Assembly: GCA_011049795.1 (NCBI GenBank)
Contig: DRHD01000169.1
Coordinates: 1-25,603 of the forward strand
Direction of reading: 5' to 3'
From: Porticoccus sp.
GTDB lineage: Bacteria; Pseudomonadota; Gammaproteobacteria; Pseudomonadales; Porticoccaceae
Length of the DNA stretch: 25,603 nucleotides
In this document: piece after piece, positions 1 through 8,021 of the stretch
Layout: the number at the start of each line of letters is the position of its first letter
How positions within the stretch are numbered: position 1 is the stretch's first letter
Translations under genes and position numbers: made by a program
The notes under the pieces: generated by a model
The model's input: only the letters and a program-made list of their open reading frames with translations
Told to the model about the DNA's origin: nothing
The model's database searches: none

Positions 1-369
1 GTTGAAAGCGGTGCCGTCTGTATCGGCCACAATCCCGCGGTCAGTGTTACTGTTATGGAGGTCATCGTAATTATCGCTGCCAATACGTGAGACATTGTCA
101 ACTTCAAGCTGAACCTGAAAGTCTTTGTAGGTCTGAGTTGTATAGTTGAAACGAGATTTCAGCGTTGAAGCATGGCCTTCTTTGTCTCGTCCGTCATCAT
201 CGACATTTTCGAAACGATAACGAAAATTAAAGTCAGCCTTGCCCCCTTTCAGGGCATCTTCCAGAGTTAATGCTTCATCAGCGAATGTTTGGCCCGCAAA
301 ACCAAGAACGACCGCGGCAATTGCTACGGCTAGTTTAGATTTTGGCCCTTTTGCAACAGCATATTTCAT
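1..369 (-). CDS. Outer-membrane porin, N-terminal part (cut by window edge)
   Basis: The first 123 codons of a minus-strand gene starting at ATG 369 and running off the left edge. The protein begins with a basic stretch and a hydrophobic segment (LAVAIAAVVLGFAGQTFA), ending in an Ala-x-Ala signal peptidase site before DEALTLEDAL. It then shows alternating aromatic and polar strands (DFNFRYRFENVDDDGR, then LKSRFNYTTQTY and FQVQLEVDNV) typical of outer-membrane beta-barrels of the alginate-export/porin type. A GGGGAA ribosome site lies about 8 nt before the ATG. The substrate cannot be read from this fragment. The gene diverges from moaA across a 267-bp gap with an FNR-like palindrome and a long hairpin, so anaerobic or nitrate control is possible but inferred. 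Confidence 0.7.
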   Translation of the reverse strand, partial: MKYAVAKGPKSKLAVAIAAVVLGFAGQTFADEALTLEDALKGGKADFNFRYRFENVDDDGRDKEGHASTLKSRFNYTTQTYKDFQVQLEVDNVSRIGSDNYDDLHNSNTDRGIVADTDGTAFN

Positions 370-402
370 GTGTGTATTCCCCAATACGTAGTAAATCGTT
401 TG

Positions 403-447
403 AGTTACCACTAAAGTGGTAGGATGAATGCCACTTTAGTGGTAACT
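403..447. promoter_or_regulatory. Perfect 17-bp inverted repeat, each arm itself nearly palindromic
   Basis: Arms at 403-419 (AGTTACCACTAAAGTGG) and 431-447 are exact reverse complements around an 11-nt centre. Each arm is itself a near palindrome (CCACTAAAGTGG / CCACTTTAGTGG), so the site can be read as one strong hairpin or as two adjacent operator copies. It lies about 34 bp upstream of the porin start, probably in its 5' leader or promoter. As it sits between divergent genes, a terminator role is less natural than an operator or leader-RNA structure. The regulator is unknown. Confidence 0.6.
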
Positions 448-511
448 ATTTGTTTTTGAAGAGTTTTTCTACGCTTCGGAGTAAAATTAGCAGGTCTTTC
501 ACGAAAGAGTC

Positions 512-525
512 TTGACCTTGGTCAA
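512..525. promoter_or_regulatory. FNR/DNR-family binding-site candidate
   Basis: TTGACCTTGGTCAA is a palindrome of the form TTGAC-N4-GTCAA, matching the half-site spacing of FNR/ANR/DNR boxes (consensus TTGAT-N4-ATCAA, where TTGAC half-sites are accepted by DNR-type proteins). It lies about 118 bp before moaA and about 150 bp before the porin start. A second 14-bp palindrome, TCTTTCACGAAAGA, is at 495-508, with its centre 17 bp away. An oxygen or nitric-oxide switch would suit a locus of molybdopterin and nitrate genes. Binding is inferred from sequence only. Confidence 0.45.
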
Positions 526-636
526 CGAATATTAAGGCTCAACATTTAAACTAGCACTCAGTTGAGATGTGTTTGTAAAATGACAGATCAAGAACTACTC
601 TCGCACTGTGTAGTCAGCAAGAAATGGGTCACTTAA

Positions 637-1641
637 ATGTCACAAACTGAGTTACCGCCGCTAACAGATAAATTTGGGCGAATAGTTAATTACCTCCGGC
701 TGTCGGTGACAGACCGTTGTGATTTCCGTTGTATCTACTGTATGTCTGAGGACATGACCTTTTTGCCTCGTCAGCAGTTGCTGACACTCGAAGAAATGGC
801 TTTTCTCAGCAAGGCATTTGTGGCGCTGGGGGTGAATAAAATTCGTCTCACTGGTGGTGAACCGCTGGTGCGGAAGAACGTACAGTCACTGATCAGTGAT
901 CTGGGTAGCCTGGATGGTCTGGATGAACTACTCCTCACCACCAACGGTTCTCAGCTGGAAAAAATGGCGCCACAGCTAGCCGATGCTGGGGTTTCCCGCA
1001 TTAACATCAGCATCGATTCTTTATGCCCCGAGCGTTTTGCCGCCATTACCCGTACTGGCAAGCTGGAAAGAGTATTAGCCGGTATCGAAGCGGCTCAAGC
1101 GGCCGGAATCAAAAGAATCAAACTCAATAGTGTGATTGTTCGCGGTAATAATGATGATGAAATTATTCCACTGGTAAACTTTGCCCTAGAGAAAGGACTG
1201 GATATTAGCTTTATCGAAGAAATGCCCATGGGCGACATTGGTGGCCGCGACAGACAGAAAACCATGGTCACCAGCGAAGAGATCAAAGATATTATCAGTA
1301 CAACGTATTTAATGATTCCCAGTACCGAAACCACTGCAGGTCCCTCCCGTTATCACCGCATAGCAGGCAGCGATATTCGTATTGGGTTTATTTCGCCACA
1401 CAGTCACAACTTCTGTGATACCTGTAACCGGGTACGTGTGACGAGTGAAGGGCGATTATTGCTCTGCTTGGGCAATGAAAACTCCGTAGACCTCAAAGCC
1501 GTGATGCGTCGTAATCCCGGCGATATAGATATTCTTAAAGCCACCATTGTAGAATCCATGGCCCACAAACCAGAGCGGCACTATTTCTATGATGACGACA
1601 AACCACAGGTAGTGCGATTAATGAATGTGACGGGTGGATAA
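637..1641 (+). CDS. moaA: GTP 3',8-cyclase MoaA
   Basis: Radical-SAM enzyme that, with MoaC, turns GTP into cyclic pyranopterin monophosphate, the first step of molybdenum cofactor synthesis; cytoplasmic. The 334-residue length is normal. The N-terminal cluster motif CxxxCxxC is present as C28, C32 and C35 (DRCDFRCIYC). The C-terminal 4Fe-4S site that binds GTP is present as C260, C263 and C277 (FCDTCNRVRV...LLLCLG). The LTGGEPL SAM-binding motif is intact, and the protein ends in the conserved Gly-Gly that enters the active site. The ribosome site before ATG 637 is weak. It stands alone, about 16 kb from moaCDE, and diverges from a porin gene with an FNR-like palindrome in the gap. Confidence 0.97.
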   Translation: MSQTELPPLTDKFGRIVNYLRLSVTDRCDFRCIYCMSEDMTFLPRQQLLTLEEMAFLSKAFVALGVNKIRLTGGEPLVRKNVQSLISDLGSLDGLDELLLTTNGSQLEKMAPQLADAGVSRINISIDSLCPERFAAITRTGKLERVLAGIEAAQAAGIKRIKLNSVIVRGNNDDEIIPLVNFALEKGLDISFIEEMPMGDIGGRDRQKTMVTSEEIKDIISTTYLMIPSTETTAGPSRYHRIAGSDIRIGFISPHSHNFCDTCNRVRVTSEGRLLLCLGNENSVDLKAVMRRNPGDIDILKATIVESMAHKPERHYFYDDDKPQVVRLMNVTGG

Positions 1642-1738
1642 CCACCTAATAAAAATAGTTTCAAAGGGTAATCATTAATCTCTTTCTTTCATGGTTTTCG
1701 TATCCAATAAATCAATCCTGAACTATTTCTTGTTAACT

Positions 1739-1769
1739 ACTCTAATTCCCTATGTAAATAAATTAGAGT
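1739..1769. promoter_or_regulatory. 9-bp inverted repeat before the YHS gene
   Basis: ACTCTAATT (1739-1747) and AATTAGAGT (1761-1769) are perfect reverse complements with a 13-nt loop, ending 9 nt before ATG 1779. The right arm contains the only AGAG that could act as ribosome site, so folding would hide it. It may be an RNA switch, an operator or an AT-rich coincidence. It has no T-tract typical of a terminator. Confidence 0.35.
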
Positions 1770-1778
1770 TGTTAATGA

Positions 1779-2216
1779 ATGCAAAAAATATGGTGTGGTT
1801 TTTTTCTTGTGCTGTTTGGTCTTCAATCAGCTTTAGCGAATGAAGCGGTTTATAGCCCTGGTGGCGTTGCTGTTCAGGGTTATGACGTGGTTGCTTACCA
1901 CATCAAATCTAAAGCTCAAAAAGGAAAAGCTGATTACAGTTACCATTGGAATAATACTGATTGGCACTTTTCAAGCGAAGAAAATCGTAACAAATTTCAA
2001 GCATCCCCCGAGAATTATGCACCTCAATATGGTGGTTTCTGTGCCTATGCTGCCAGTAAAGGCTCATTAGCACCGACAGACCCGAATGCCTGGACTGTCT
2101 ATAACGGGAAGCTCTATTTAAATTATTCCCAATCTGTAAAAACGACATGGTTAAAAAATATTGAACTGAATATAGCGCGTGCAAATAAACACTGGCTGAG
2201 ATTAAAAAAACAATAA
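1779..2216 (+). CDS. Secreted YHS-domain protein
   Basis: A 145-residue protein with a signal peptide (residues 1-20, ending QSALA before NEAVYS) followed by one YHS domain. The domain shows AVQGYDVVAYH near residue 31, the aromatic core YSYHWNNTDWHFSSEENRN, and YGGFCAYAASKG near residue 84. YHS domains are small metal-binding or metal-sensing modules, and stand-alone exported forms are common in proteobacteria with no settled function. The gene lies 29 bp before the DUF3179 gene on the same strand and is probably co-transcribed with it. The start is uncertain because the ribosome site is weak and lies in a hairpin arm, but the signal peptide supports ATG 1779. Confidence 0.8.
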   Translation: MQKIWCGFFLVLFGLQSALANEAVYSPGGVAVQGYDVVAYHIKSKAQKGKADYSYHWNNTDWHFSSEENRNKFQASPENYAPQYGGFCAYAASKGSLAPTDPNAWTVYNGKLYLNYSQSVKTTWLKNIELNIARANKHWLRLKKQ

Positions 2217-2245
2217 TGACCTGTATGAAAATAAAAGGTTAAGAG

Positions 2246-3658
2246 ATGAAGAAAATAGGACTAAAAGAATTTATACAATATGCTGTTATTTTCTTTCTGA
2301 CATTGCTCTACAGTTATGTTGCAGTGGCTGATCGTGATCAGGAAAGCACGCAGCAAAATACACAAGAAAATAGCGCCCAAGATGAACAAGTAGTTAAGCA
2401 ACTGCAGTTGTTGTTTTCAAACGCCACCGACCAAGATAAAGCACTGAGGTGGTTGCGTGAGCGTAATAACCCTGACGTAGTGGCGGGGTTAATTAAGGCA
2501 ATGAGGTTTACTGGGGACCAACAAGGACATATTGCTGAGCTGCTTACAACGCTAACGGGTGAGGATCATAGCGCAGCTTGGTCTGATTGGATGCTGTGGT
2601 TGCAAGCTCACCCCGAAATAAAACCTTTTCAGGGTTTTACCACGTTTGAATCACAACTATTTGCCAACATTGATCCGGCGTTTACAGGGTTTATCTATCC
2701 TGATGTTAAGCATGAAATACGAATAGAAGAAATTGTTTGGGGTGGCGTACAAAAAGATGGTATTCCCGCATTAACTAATCCAACTTTCGTTGGTGCCAGG
2801 GAAGCGAAATACCTTAATGATTCTGACCTTGTTTTTGGTGTCGAAATTAATGGCGATATTCGTGCCTATCCATACCGCATTATGGATTGGCACGAAATGT
2901 TCAATGACGTGATAGGCGGTGTTCCTGTTTCACTGGCCTATTGCACACTGTGTGGTTCAGGTATTTTATACGATGGTCGTGTAGAAGGCCGAGAAAAGCC
3001 CTTTGTTTTTGGTTCTTCCGGTTTTTTATATCGTTCAAATAAGCTAATGTACGATCAACAAACTCTGTCGCTATGGAATCAATTCACTGGTCGTCCAGTG
3101 GTCGGTGAGCTAACTGGGTCTGGTATTGAATTAAAAATACTTCCAGTGGTGACGACGACATGGGGTCAATGGAAAAAGCAGCACCCAAAGACAAAAGTGC
3201 TTTCTGCTGATACTGGATATACTCGGGACTATAGCCCTGGTAAAGCCTATAGCCGTTATTTCAATAGTCCCAATTTAATGTTTCCTGCGCTAACAAATGA
3301 CAAACGCCTTAACCCAAAAGATAAGGTGTTTGGTCTTCGCATTACCGGTGCAGAAAAAGCTTGGCCATTGAAAACCTTTAAAGGTGGCAAAGTGATTAAT
3401 GATCGCGTGGGTGTGGTGGATTTAGTTTTGATTGGTGATGCGGAGAGTAGAACTGTGCGTGCCTATCGTTCTGCGGGTAAAAAATTTGAACAAGTTGGAA
3501 AAGGTTTAAATACAGTAAAACACGATGGACAAATATGGCAGGTGACTGAGTCAGCGTTGATAGGGCCCGAGGGTTTTGGTTTGGCTCGACTGCCAGGCCA
3601 CCTTGCCTATTGGTTTGCATGGAGCGGTTTTTTGGACAAGGCAGATTTTTCTGAATAA
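2246..3658 (+). CDS. DUF3179-family exported protein
   Basis: A 470-residue protein. Residues 1-29 form a signal peptide or membrane anchor, followed by a Gln/Glu-rich linker (30-50) and a helical part (50-125). The DUF3179 domain (about 150-460) has its hallmark Cys motif YCTLCGSG at 232-239, preceded by DIRAYPYRIMDWHEMFND. The function of DUF3179 is not established; the paired cysteines suggest metal or redox chemistry in the periplasm. A good ribosome site (AAAGG) precedes ATG 2246. The neighbour upstream is an exported YHS protein, so the two may share a metal-related periplasmic task; that is inference. Confidence 0.85.
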   Translation: MKKIGLKEFIQYAVIFFLTLLYSYVAVADRDQESTQQNTQENSAQDEQVVKQLQLLFSNATDQDKALRWLRERNNPDVVAGLIKAMRFTGDQQGHIAELLTTLTGEDHSAAWSDWMLWLQAHPEIKPFQGFTTFESQLFANIDPAFTGFIYPDVKHEIRIEEIVWGGVQKDGIPALTNPTFVGAREAKYLNDSDLVFGVEINGDIRAYPYRIMDWHEMFNDVIGGVPVSLAYCTLCGSGILYDGRVEGREKPFVFGSSGFLYRSNKLMYDQQTLSLWNQFTGRPVVGELTGSGIELKILPVVTTTWGQWKKQHPKTKVLSADTGYTRDYSPGKAYSRYFNSPNLMFPALTNDKRLNPKDKVFGLRITGAEKAWPLKTFKGGKVINDRVGVVDLVLIGDAESRTVRAYRSAGKKFEQVGKGLNTVKHDGQIWQVTESALIGPEGFGLARLPGHLAYWFAWSGFLDKADFSE

Positions 3659-3898
3659 GTTTTACTTCTTCTAATAGGGTTCTTCAACAAGAATGAGCCT
3701 GCCCCAATAAAACAGACAGTTTAATTACCGATATCTTTAAAATACCTGCTGTGCTTCCAGTATGACGCGTCGTAATTCGAACCTTCTCTTAAATAAACTT
3801 TTCGATATGAATAGCGCTAATGCTATATTTCATTACTAGTAACCCGTATTGAATAATCAATGTTTAGTCATCGATATTTCTAAAAAAGGTAATTGTCC
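3659..3898. other. Intergenic gap before the catabolic operon
   Basis: 240 bp without a convincing gene. It separates the DUF3179 gene from the alcohol dehydrogenase operon and should hold that operon's promoter. An AT-rich patch around 3820-3835 (GCTATATTTC) could be a -10 region, and ATTGA-N4-TCAAT at 3849-3862 is a weak palindrome. AAAAAAGGT at 3882-3890 is the ribosome site for the next gene. No clear hairpin-plus-T-tract terminator was seen. Confidence 0.35.
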
Positions 3899-5047
3899 AT
3901 GAGTGTGTCCAGTTTTAAGTCTGCCCATCAGCTGATCACCGGTAAAGGTGCCGCTCAAGAGCTAGCAGAACAGTTAAGCAAGCTGGGCGTTGAGAATCCT
4001 TTTATTGTGACGGACAAGGGTGTTAGCAACTCTGGCACATTAGCTATTATCACGGATCAACTGTCTGAAAATAGCTATGCAATTTACGACAATATCTCAC
4101 CCGAGCCAGAGGTATCTGTTGTTCAGGCCTGTGTTGATGCATTTCAACAAGGACGTCACGATGGTGTAGTGGCCGTGGGTGGTGGTAGCGCTATGGATAC
4201 GGCCAAATGCGTGGCGGTTATGGCTGAACATACTGGTGACCTGGAAAGCTTATTTGGTGAGCATGCGGTAAGCCAGCGCAGCATACCTTTAATCGCGATA
4301 CCGACCACCGCGGGTACGGGCTCGGAAGTCACTAATATTGCCATTTTATCTGATCCAGAGGCACAGATTAAACGTGGTATTGTGAGTGATTTTCTGCTGC
4401 CAGATGTTGCTATCGTCAGCCCGGAAATGACCCTTAGTTGCCCTCGTGGTGTGACAGCCGCCAGTGGTGTGGATGCATTAGTGCACGCAGTTGAAGCGTA
4501 TTTGTCGAACTTTTCCAGCCCCATAACCGATGCTTTGGCAATCAAAGCAATGACACTAATTATCCATGCGCTACCTAAAGCATATTCCGAGCCGCAAAAC
4601 CATCAAGCCAGAGAAGATATGGCAACGGGGAGTTTGTTGGCAGGGCTGGCTTTTGGCAATGCAGGGGTCGGGGCCGTTCATGCGCTGGCTTACCCGTTGG
4701 GAGGCCGCTATCACATCCCTCATGGCGTCAGTAATGCGTTGTTACTGCCCTATGTGATGGAATATAACAAACCAGTTTGTCTGGAGCGCTTTTACGATAT
4801 TGCCCAGGCCTTTGGGGAGCCTGTCCACACCCTGACCAAACAACAGGCTGCTGATCAAGTGACGAGCCGTTTACGCAAACTGTGTCATGACGTAGAGATA
4901 CCCAAAAACCTCAGTGAACTGAATATTCCCAAGGGTGATATTAATCAAATGGCAGAAGAGGCCTTTAACGTTAAACGGTTGTTGCGTAACAATCCGAGAG
5001 CGTTGACCCTGGGGGATATTACGGCCATTTATCAAGCAGCCTTTTAA
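3899..5047 (+). CDS. Iron-containing (type III) alcohol dehydrogenase
   Basis: A 382-residue NAD(P)-dependent Fe-ADH. The dinucleotide loop GGGSAMD is at 94-100 and TTAGTGSE at 136-143. All four metal ligands of the family can be assigned: D192, H196 (VDALVHAVEAY), H261 (AVHALAYPLGG) and H275 (IPHGVSNA). ATG 3899 is preferred over an in-frame TTG six bases earlier because the AGGT ribosome site at 3887-3890 is correctly spaced only for the ATG. It heads an operon with a permease, a GabD-like dehydrogenase and an exported hydrolase. In that setting, oxidation of an omega-hydroxy acid (for example 4-hydroxybutyrate to succinate semialdehyde) is a reasonable guess, but Fe-ADH specificity cannot be read from sequence. 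Confidence 0.9.
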   Translation: MSVSSFKSAHQLITGKGAAQELAEQLSKLGVENPFIVTDKGVSNSGTLAIITDQLSENSYAIYDNISPEPEVSVVQACVDAFQQGRHDGVVAVGGGSAMDTAKCVAVMAEHTGDLESLFGEHAVSQRSIPLIAIPTTAGTGSEVTNIAILSDPEAQIKRGIVSDFLLPDVAIVSPEMTLSCPRGVTAASGVDALVHAVEAYLSNFSSPITDALAIKAMTLIIHALPKAYSEPQNHQAREDMATGSLLAGLAFGNAGVGAVHALAYPLGGRYHIPHGVSNALLLPYVMEYNKPVCLERFYDIAQAFGEPVHTLTKQQAADQVTSRLRKLCHDVEIPKNLSELNIPKGDINQMAEEAFNVKRLLRNNPRALTLGDITAIYQAAF

Positions 5048-5090
5048 TACCGTAATAAAATAAGCAAACAATAAAAAATAGAGAGTAGTT

Positions 5091-6494
5091 ATGAGTGCCT
5101 GGAAAAATCGCCCTTACGGAGACGAAACACCGTATTACGCGCTCGGCCCCTTTAAAGTAAGACTGCCTTTTCTGCATTATCGTTTTGAGCTTCCCGATTA
5201 CTTTCAGGGGCTATTGATGTGTGCCGTTGACCTGGCCGCAATTCCTTTAATGGTCGAGTTACTGGGCATGCCTTTTGAAGCAGCCATTGCCATCGTTATG
5301 ATCAATGGCTTTTTATATTTGTTACATCATATTTTAGGCGACCCCGTTGTTCCTGGCTGGATAACACCCGCGATTCCGTTAGTGATGGCGTATGTGCAAA
5401 CCTATGATATGGGGGTTGATAGAGTACATGCCCTTATCTCTTTTCAAATGATGCTGGGCTTTTTGTCCTTGGTGTTAGGCCAGACACACTTGGCATCTAA
5501 AGTAGTTCATATGATTCCCGCAGCCATTAAATCAGGCGTTATTTTGGGTGCGGGTATTGCCGCTATTGCCATTGTATTTAAAGAAGGCGGTCGTTTTGAT
5601 CAGTACCCAGTTACTATTAGTATCGCCGTTGGTATTGCCTTTTATTTGATTTTTTCTCGCCATTTTTCTCAATTACGTCAGCGTGGAAAGTTATGGGCAA
5701 CCGTCGGAAAACTGGGAATATTCCCTATCATTGTTTTGGCTATAATTATCGCACCCTTAGCCCATGAAGCCTCATGGCCGGATATTAGTTGGGGTTTCAC
5801 CCAACCAGATTTTGCTCTAATGTTTAGTGAATACACTATTTTTGGTGTCGGCATTCCACCGTTCACCATGTTCCTCACAGCACTACCTACGGTACTGGCT
5901 GCCTATATCGTATTGTTTGGTGATGTACTGCAAAGTAAGGCGATATTGGCTGAGGCCGATGTCATTCGTGCGGATGAAAAAATTGATTACGACCCCAATC
6001 GTGCGCATATAATTTTTGGCGGTCGTAACTTTATAATGAGTATTTTTGGCCCAGACGTGGTGATGTGCGGGCCATTATGGGCAGCTATGCATGTAGTGGT
6101 TGTGGAGCGCTACAAACAGGGTAAAGAGGCCATGGACTCTATTTTTGGTGGGTCAGGCTCTTTTCGCTGGGGCACTAATACCGGCTTGCTACTCTTGCCC
6201 ATTGTCAGCTTGGTAAAACCCATTTTAGGCATCGCCCTGGCACTGACACTATTAATCCAAGGTTTTGTCAGTGTTCGAATAGGTATTATGGAAGCCCGAA
6301 GTCAACGTGACTTAGGTATCGCTGGTGTGATTGCAGCCGTATTAGTAATTAAAGGTGCAGCGTGGGCCTTTGCTATCGGGGTGATACTCACAGCACTTAT
6401 TTATGGTAAAAACTTCTTTGTAGGTGAAATAGATCAGACCTTTACAAAAGATATTAAGAAAGATGATTCAGCTCGGGACAAAAGCAATGGATGA
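5091..6494 (+). CDS. NCS2-like permease (solute carrier family 23 type)
   Basis: A 467-residue polytopic inner-membrane protein with roughly a dozen hydrophobic segments, few charges inside them, and a charged C-terminal tail. Motifs recall the nucleobase/ascorbate and related APC-fold carriers: GDPVVPGW (83-90), IPAAIKSGVILGAG (142-155), FGDVLQSKAILAEAD (276-290) and FGPDVVMCGP (319-328). The substrate is unknown; the sequence is distant from classical uracil or xanthine permeases. It lies 43 bp after the alcohol dehydrogenase, and its stop at 6494 comes 53 bp before the next start. It probably imports the compound the operon degrades. Confidence 0.7.
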   Translation: MSAWKNRPYGDETPYYALGPFKVRLPFLHYRFELPDYFQGLLMCAVDLAAIPLMVELLGMPFEAAIAIVMINGFLYLLHHILGDPVVPGWITPAIPLVMAYVQTYDMGVDRVHALISFQMMLGFLSLVLGQTHLASKVVHMIPAAIKSGVILGAGIAAIAIVFKEGGRFDQYPVTISIAVGIAFYLIFSRHFSQLRQRGKLWATVGKLGIFPIIVLAIIIAPLAHEASWPDISWGFTQPDFALMFSEYTIFGVGIPPFTMFLTALPTVLAAYIVLFGDVLQSKAILAEADVIRADEKIDYDPNRAHIIFGGRNFIMSIFGPDVVMCGPLWAAMHVVVVERYKQGKEAMDSIFGGSGSFRWGTNTGLLLLPIVSLVKPILGIALALTLLIQGFVSVRIGIMEARSQRDLGIAGVIAAVLVIKGAAWAFAIGVILTALIYGKNFFVGEIDQTFTKDIKKDDSARDKSNG

Positions 6495-6547
6495 AGCTAA
6501 CAACCAACAAGCCAATCAACCAAGCCGAAGCATCACGAGGAATTAAC

Positions 6548-7999
6548 ATGGATTATCAAGCATTTAATTTTTTCAAAAGCCAATGTTTTGTCGGTGGGGA
6601 ATGGCTTGAAAATGGTCAGTCAGTAGAGGTATTAAATCCCGCCAGTGGTGAGGTGTTAACGAAAGTACCTCTATTTGCCGAGCAAGAAACACAGCAAGCC
6701 ATTACGGCTGCCGCTGCTGCATTACCCGGCTGGCGTGCTCTGGCTGCTCACGAGCGAGCCAGTTATCTGAAAGCCTGGTACCAGTTGCTGATAAAGAATA
6801 GTGAACAACTGGCTTATTTAATGTCTCTCGAACAAGGCAAGCCCATGGCTGAAGCTGTAGGTGAGATTAATTATGCCGCCAGCTATGTCGAGTGGTTTGC
6901 CGAAGAGGCCAAGCGTATCTATGGGCAGACAATTCCAGGGCATGACCGAGACAAACGCATTGTGGTATCCCGTGAACCCGTAGGTGTGTGTGCTGCCATT
7001 ACCCCTTGGAATTTTCCCGCTGCGACGATCACCCGAAAAGTAGCGCCAGCACTGGCTGCCGGTTGCACCATTATCGTCAAACCTGCTCTAGAAACACCAT
7101 TAACAGCCCTTGCATTGGCTGCGCTGGCTCAACAGGCAGGTATTCCTGACGGGGTATTAAATGTAATTACTGGAAATGCTGAGCCTATTGGCAAAGCGCT
7201 TACAGCAAGCCCGGTTGTCCGAAAACTGAGCTTTACCGGCTCTACACCGGTTGGTTCAAAGTTAATGGCTGACTGTGCACCGACGGTTAAAAAAATCTCT
7301 CTTGAACTCGGCGGTAATGCGCCTTTTATTGTCTTTGACGATGCAGACATTAATCTCGCCGTTGATGAACTGATAAAAAGTAAATTTCGTAATGCCGGTC
7401 AAACCTGTATCTGTGCCAACCGTATTTATGTACAGCAAGGCATTTACCAAAAATTCTCACAATTATTAGCCACACGTGTGGCCGAATTAACAGTGGGTGT
7501 GGGGACAGAGCCCAATATCGATATTGGCCCCTTGATCAGTGAAAGTGCGGTGCAAAAAGTAGAACAACAGCTTACTGATGGTATAGAAAAAGGCGGTGAA
7601 GTCATTACTGGGGGTAAACGCCATGCACTCGGTGGTACATGGTTTGAGCCCACGGTGTTCATTAATGCCAGCGAAGATATGTTGTGTGCCCAACAAGAAA
7701 CCTTTGGTCCTATGGCGCCTTTGTTTAGTTTCGAGAGTGAAGAGCAGGTTATTACACAGGCAAACAATACTGAATTTGGATTGGCGGCCTATTTGTTTGC
7801 CAATAATATCAATGTGGTCACCCGTGTTTCGGAAGCACTGGAATACGGTATGGTCGGCATTAATACTGGCCTTATCTCAACGGCAGTAGCTCCTTTTGGT
7901 GGTGTCAAAGCCAGCGGTATGGGTCGTGAAGGTTCACATTTTGGTATCGATGAATACACCGAACTGAAATATCGGTGTTATAGCATTAGTGATAAATAA
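6548..7999 (+). CDS. gabD: Succinate-semialdehyde dehydrogenase-like aldehyde dehydrogenase
   Basis: A 483-residue ALDH that oxidises an aldehyde to the acid with NAD(P). Visible motifs are PWNFP (N155 in the oxyanion hole), cofactor-binding K178 (IIVKPA), FTGSTPVGS, general base E253 (LELGGN) and catalytic C287 in AGQTCICAN. The CxC arrangement (C287, C289) and the C-terminal MVGINTG...APFGGVKASGMGREGS match the GabD subfamily. ATG 6548 is chosen over an in-frame ATG at 6491 that overlaps the permease, because GAGGA at 6536-6540 is well placed and family members start here. With the Fe-ADH upstream it could take a hydroxy acid to succinate; the exact aldehyde is inferred. Confidence 0.9.
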   Translation: MDYQAFNFFKSQCFVGGEWLENGQSVEVLNPASGEVLTKVPLFAEQETQQAITAAAAALPGWRALAAHERASYLKAWYQLLIKNSEQLAYLMSLEQGKPMAEAVGEINYAASYVEWFAEEAKRIYGQTIPGHDRDKRIVVSREPVGVCAAITPWNFPAATITRKVAPALAAGCTIIVKPALETPLTALALAALAQQAGIPDGVLNVITGNAEPIGKALTASPVVRKLSFTGSTPVGSKLMADCAPTVKKISLELGGNAPFIVFDDADINLAVDELIKSKFRNAGQTCICANRIYVQQGIYQKFSQLLATRVAELTVGVGTEPNIDIGPLISESAVQKVEQQLTDGIEKGGEVITGGKRHALGGTWFEPTVFINASEDMLCAQQETFGPMAPLFSFESEEQVITQANNTEFGLAAYLFANNINVVTRVSEALEYGMVGINTGLISTAVAPFGGVKASGMGREGSHFGIDEYTELKYRCYSISDK

Positions 8000-8021
8000 C
8001 AATAATAGAAAGGGATTGGTG

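Noticed and set aside
530..636. Moco riboswitch in the moaA leader
   Set aside because: The leader is short and lacks the conserved Moco motif bases; only a small CTCAAC/GTTGAG repeat is present.
3849..3862. ATTGA-N4-TCAAT as an FNR box for the catabolic operon
   Set aside because: The half-sites lack the TTGAT/C core at the correct register, so it is only an AT-rich palindrome.
6491..6547. Longer N-terminus for the aldehyde dehydrogenase
   Set aside because: It would overlap the permease and has no ribosome site; ATG 6548 has GAGGA and matches family length.
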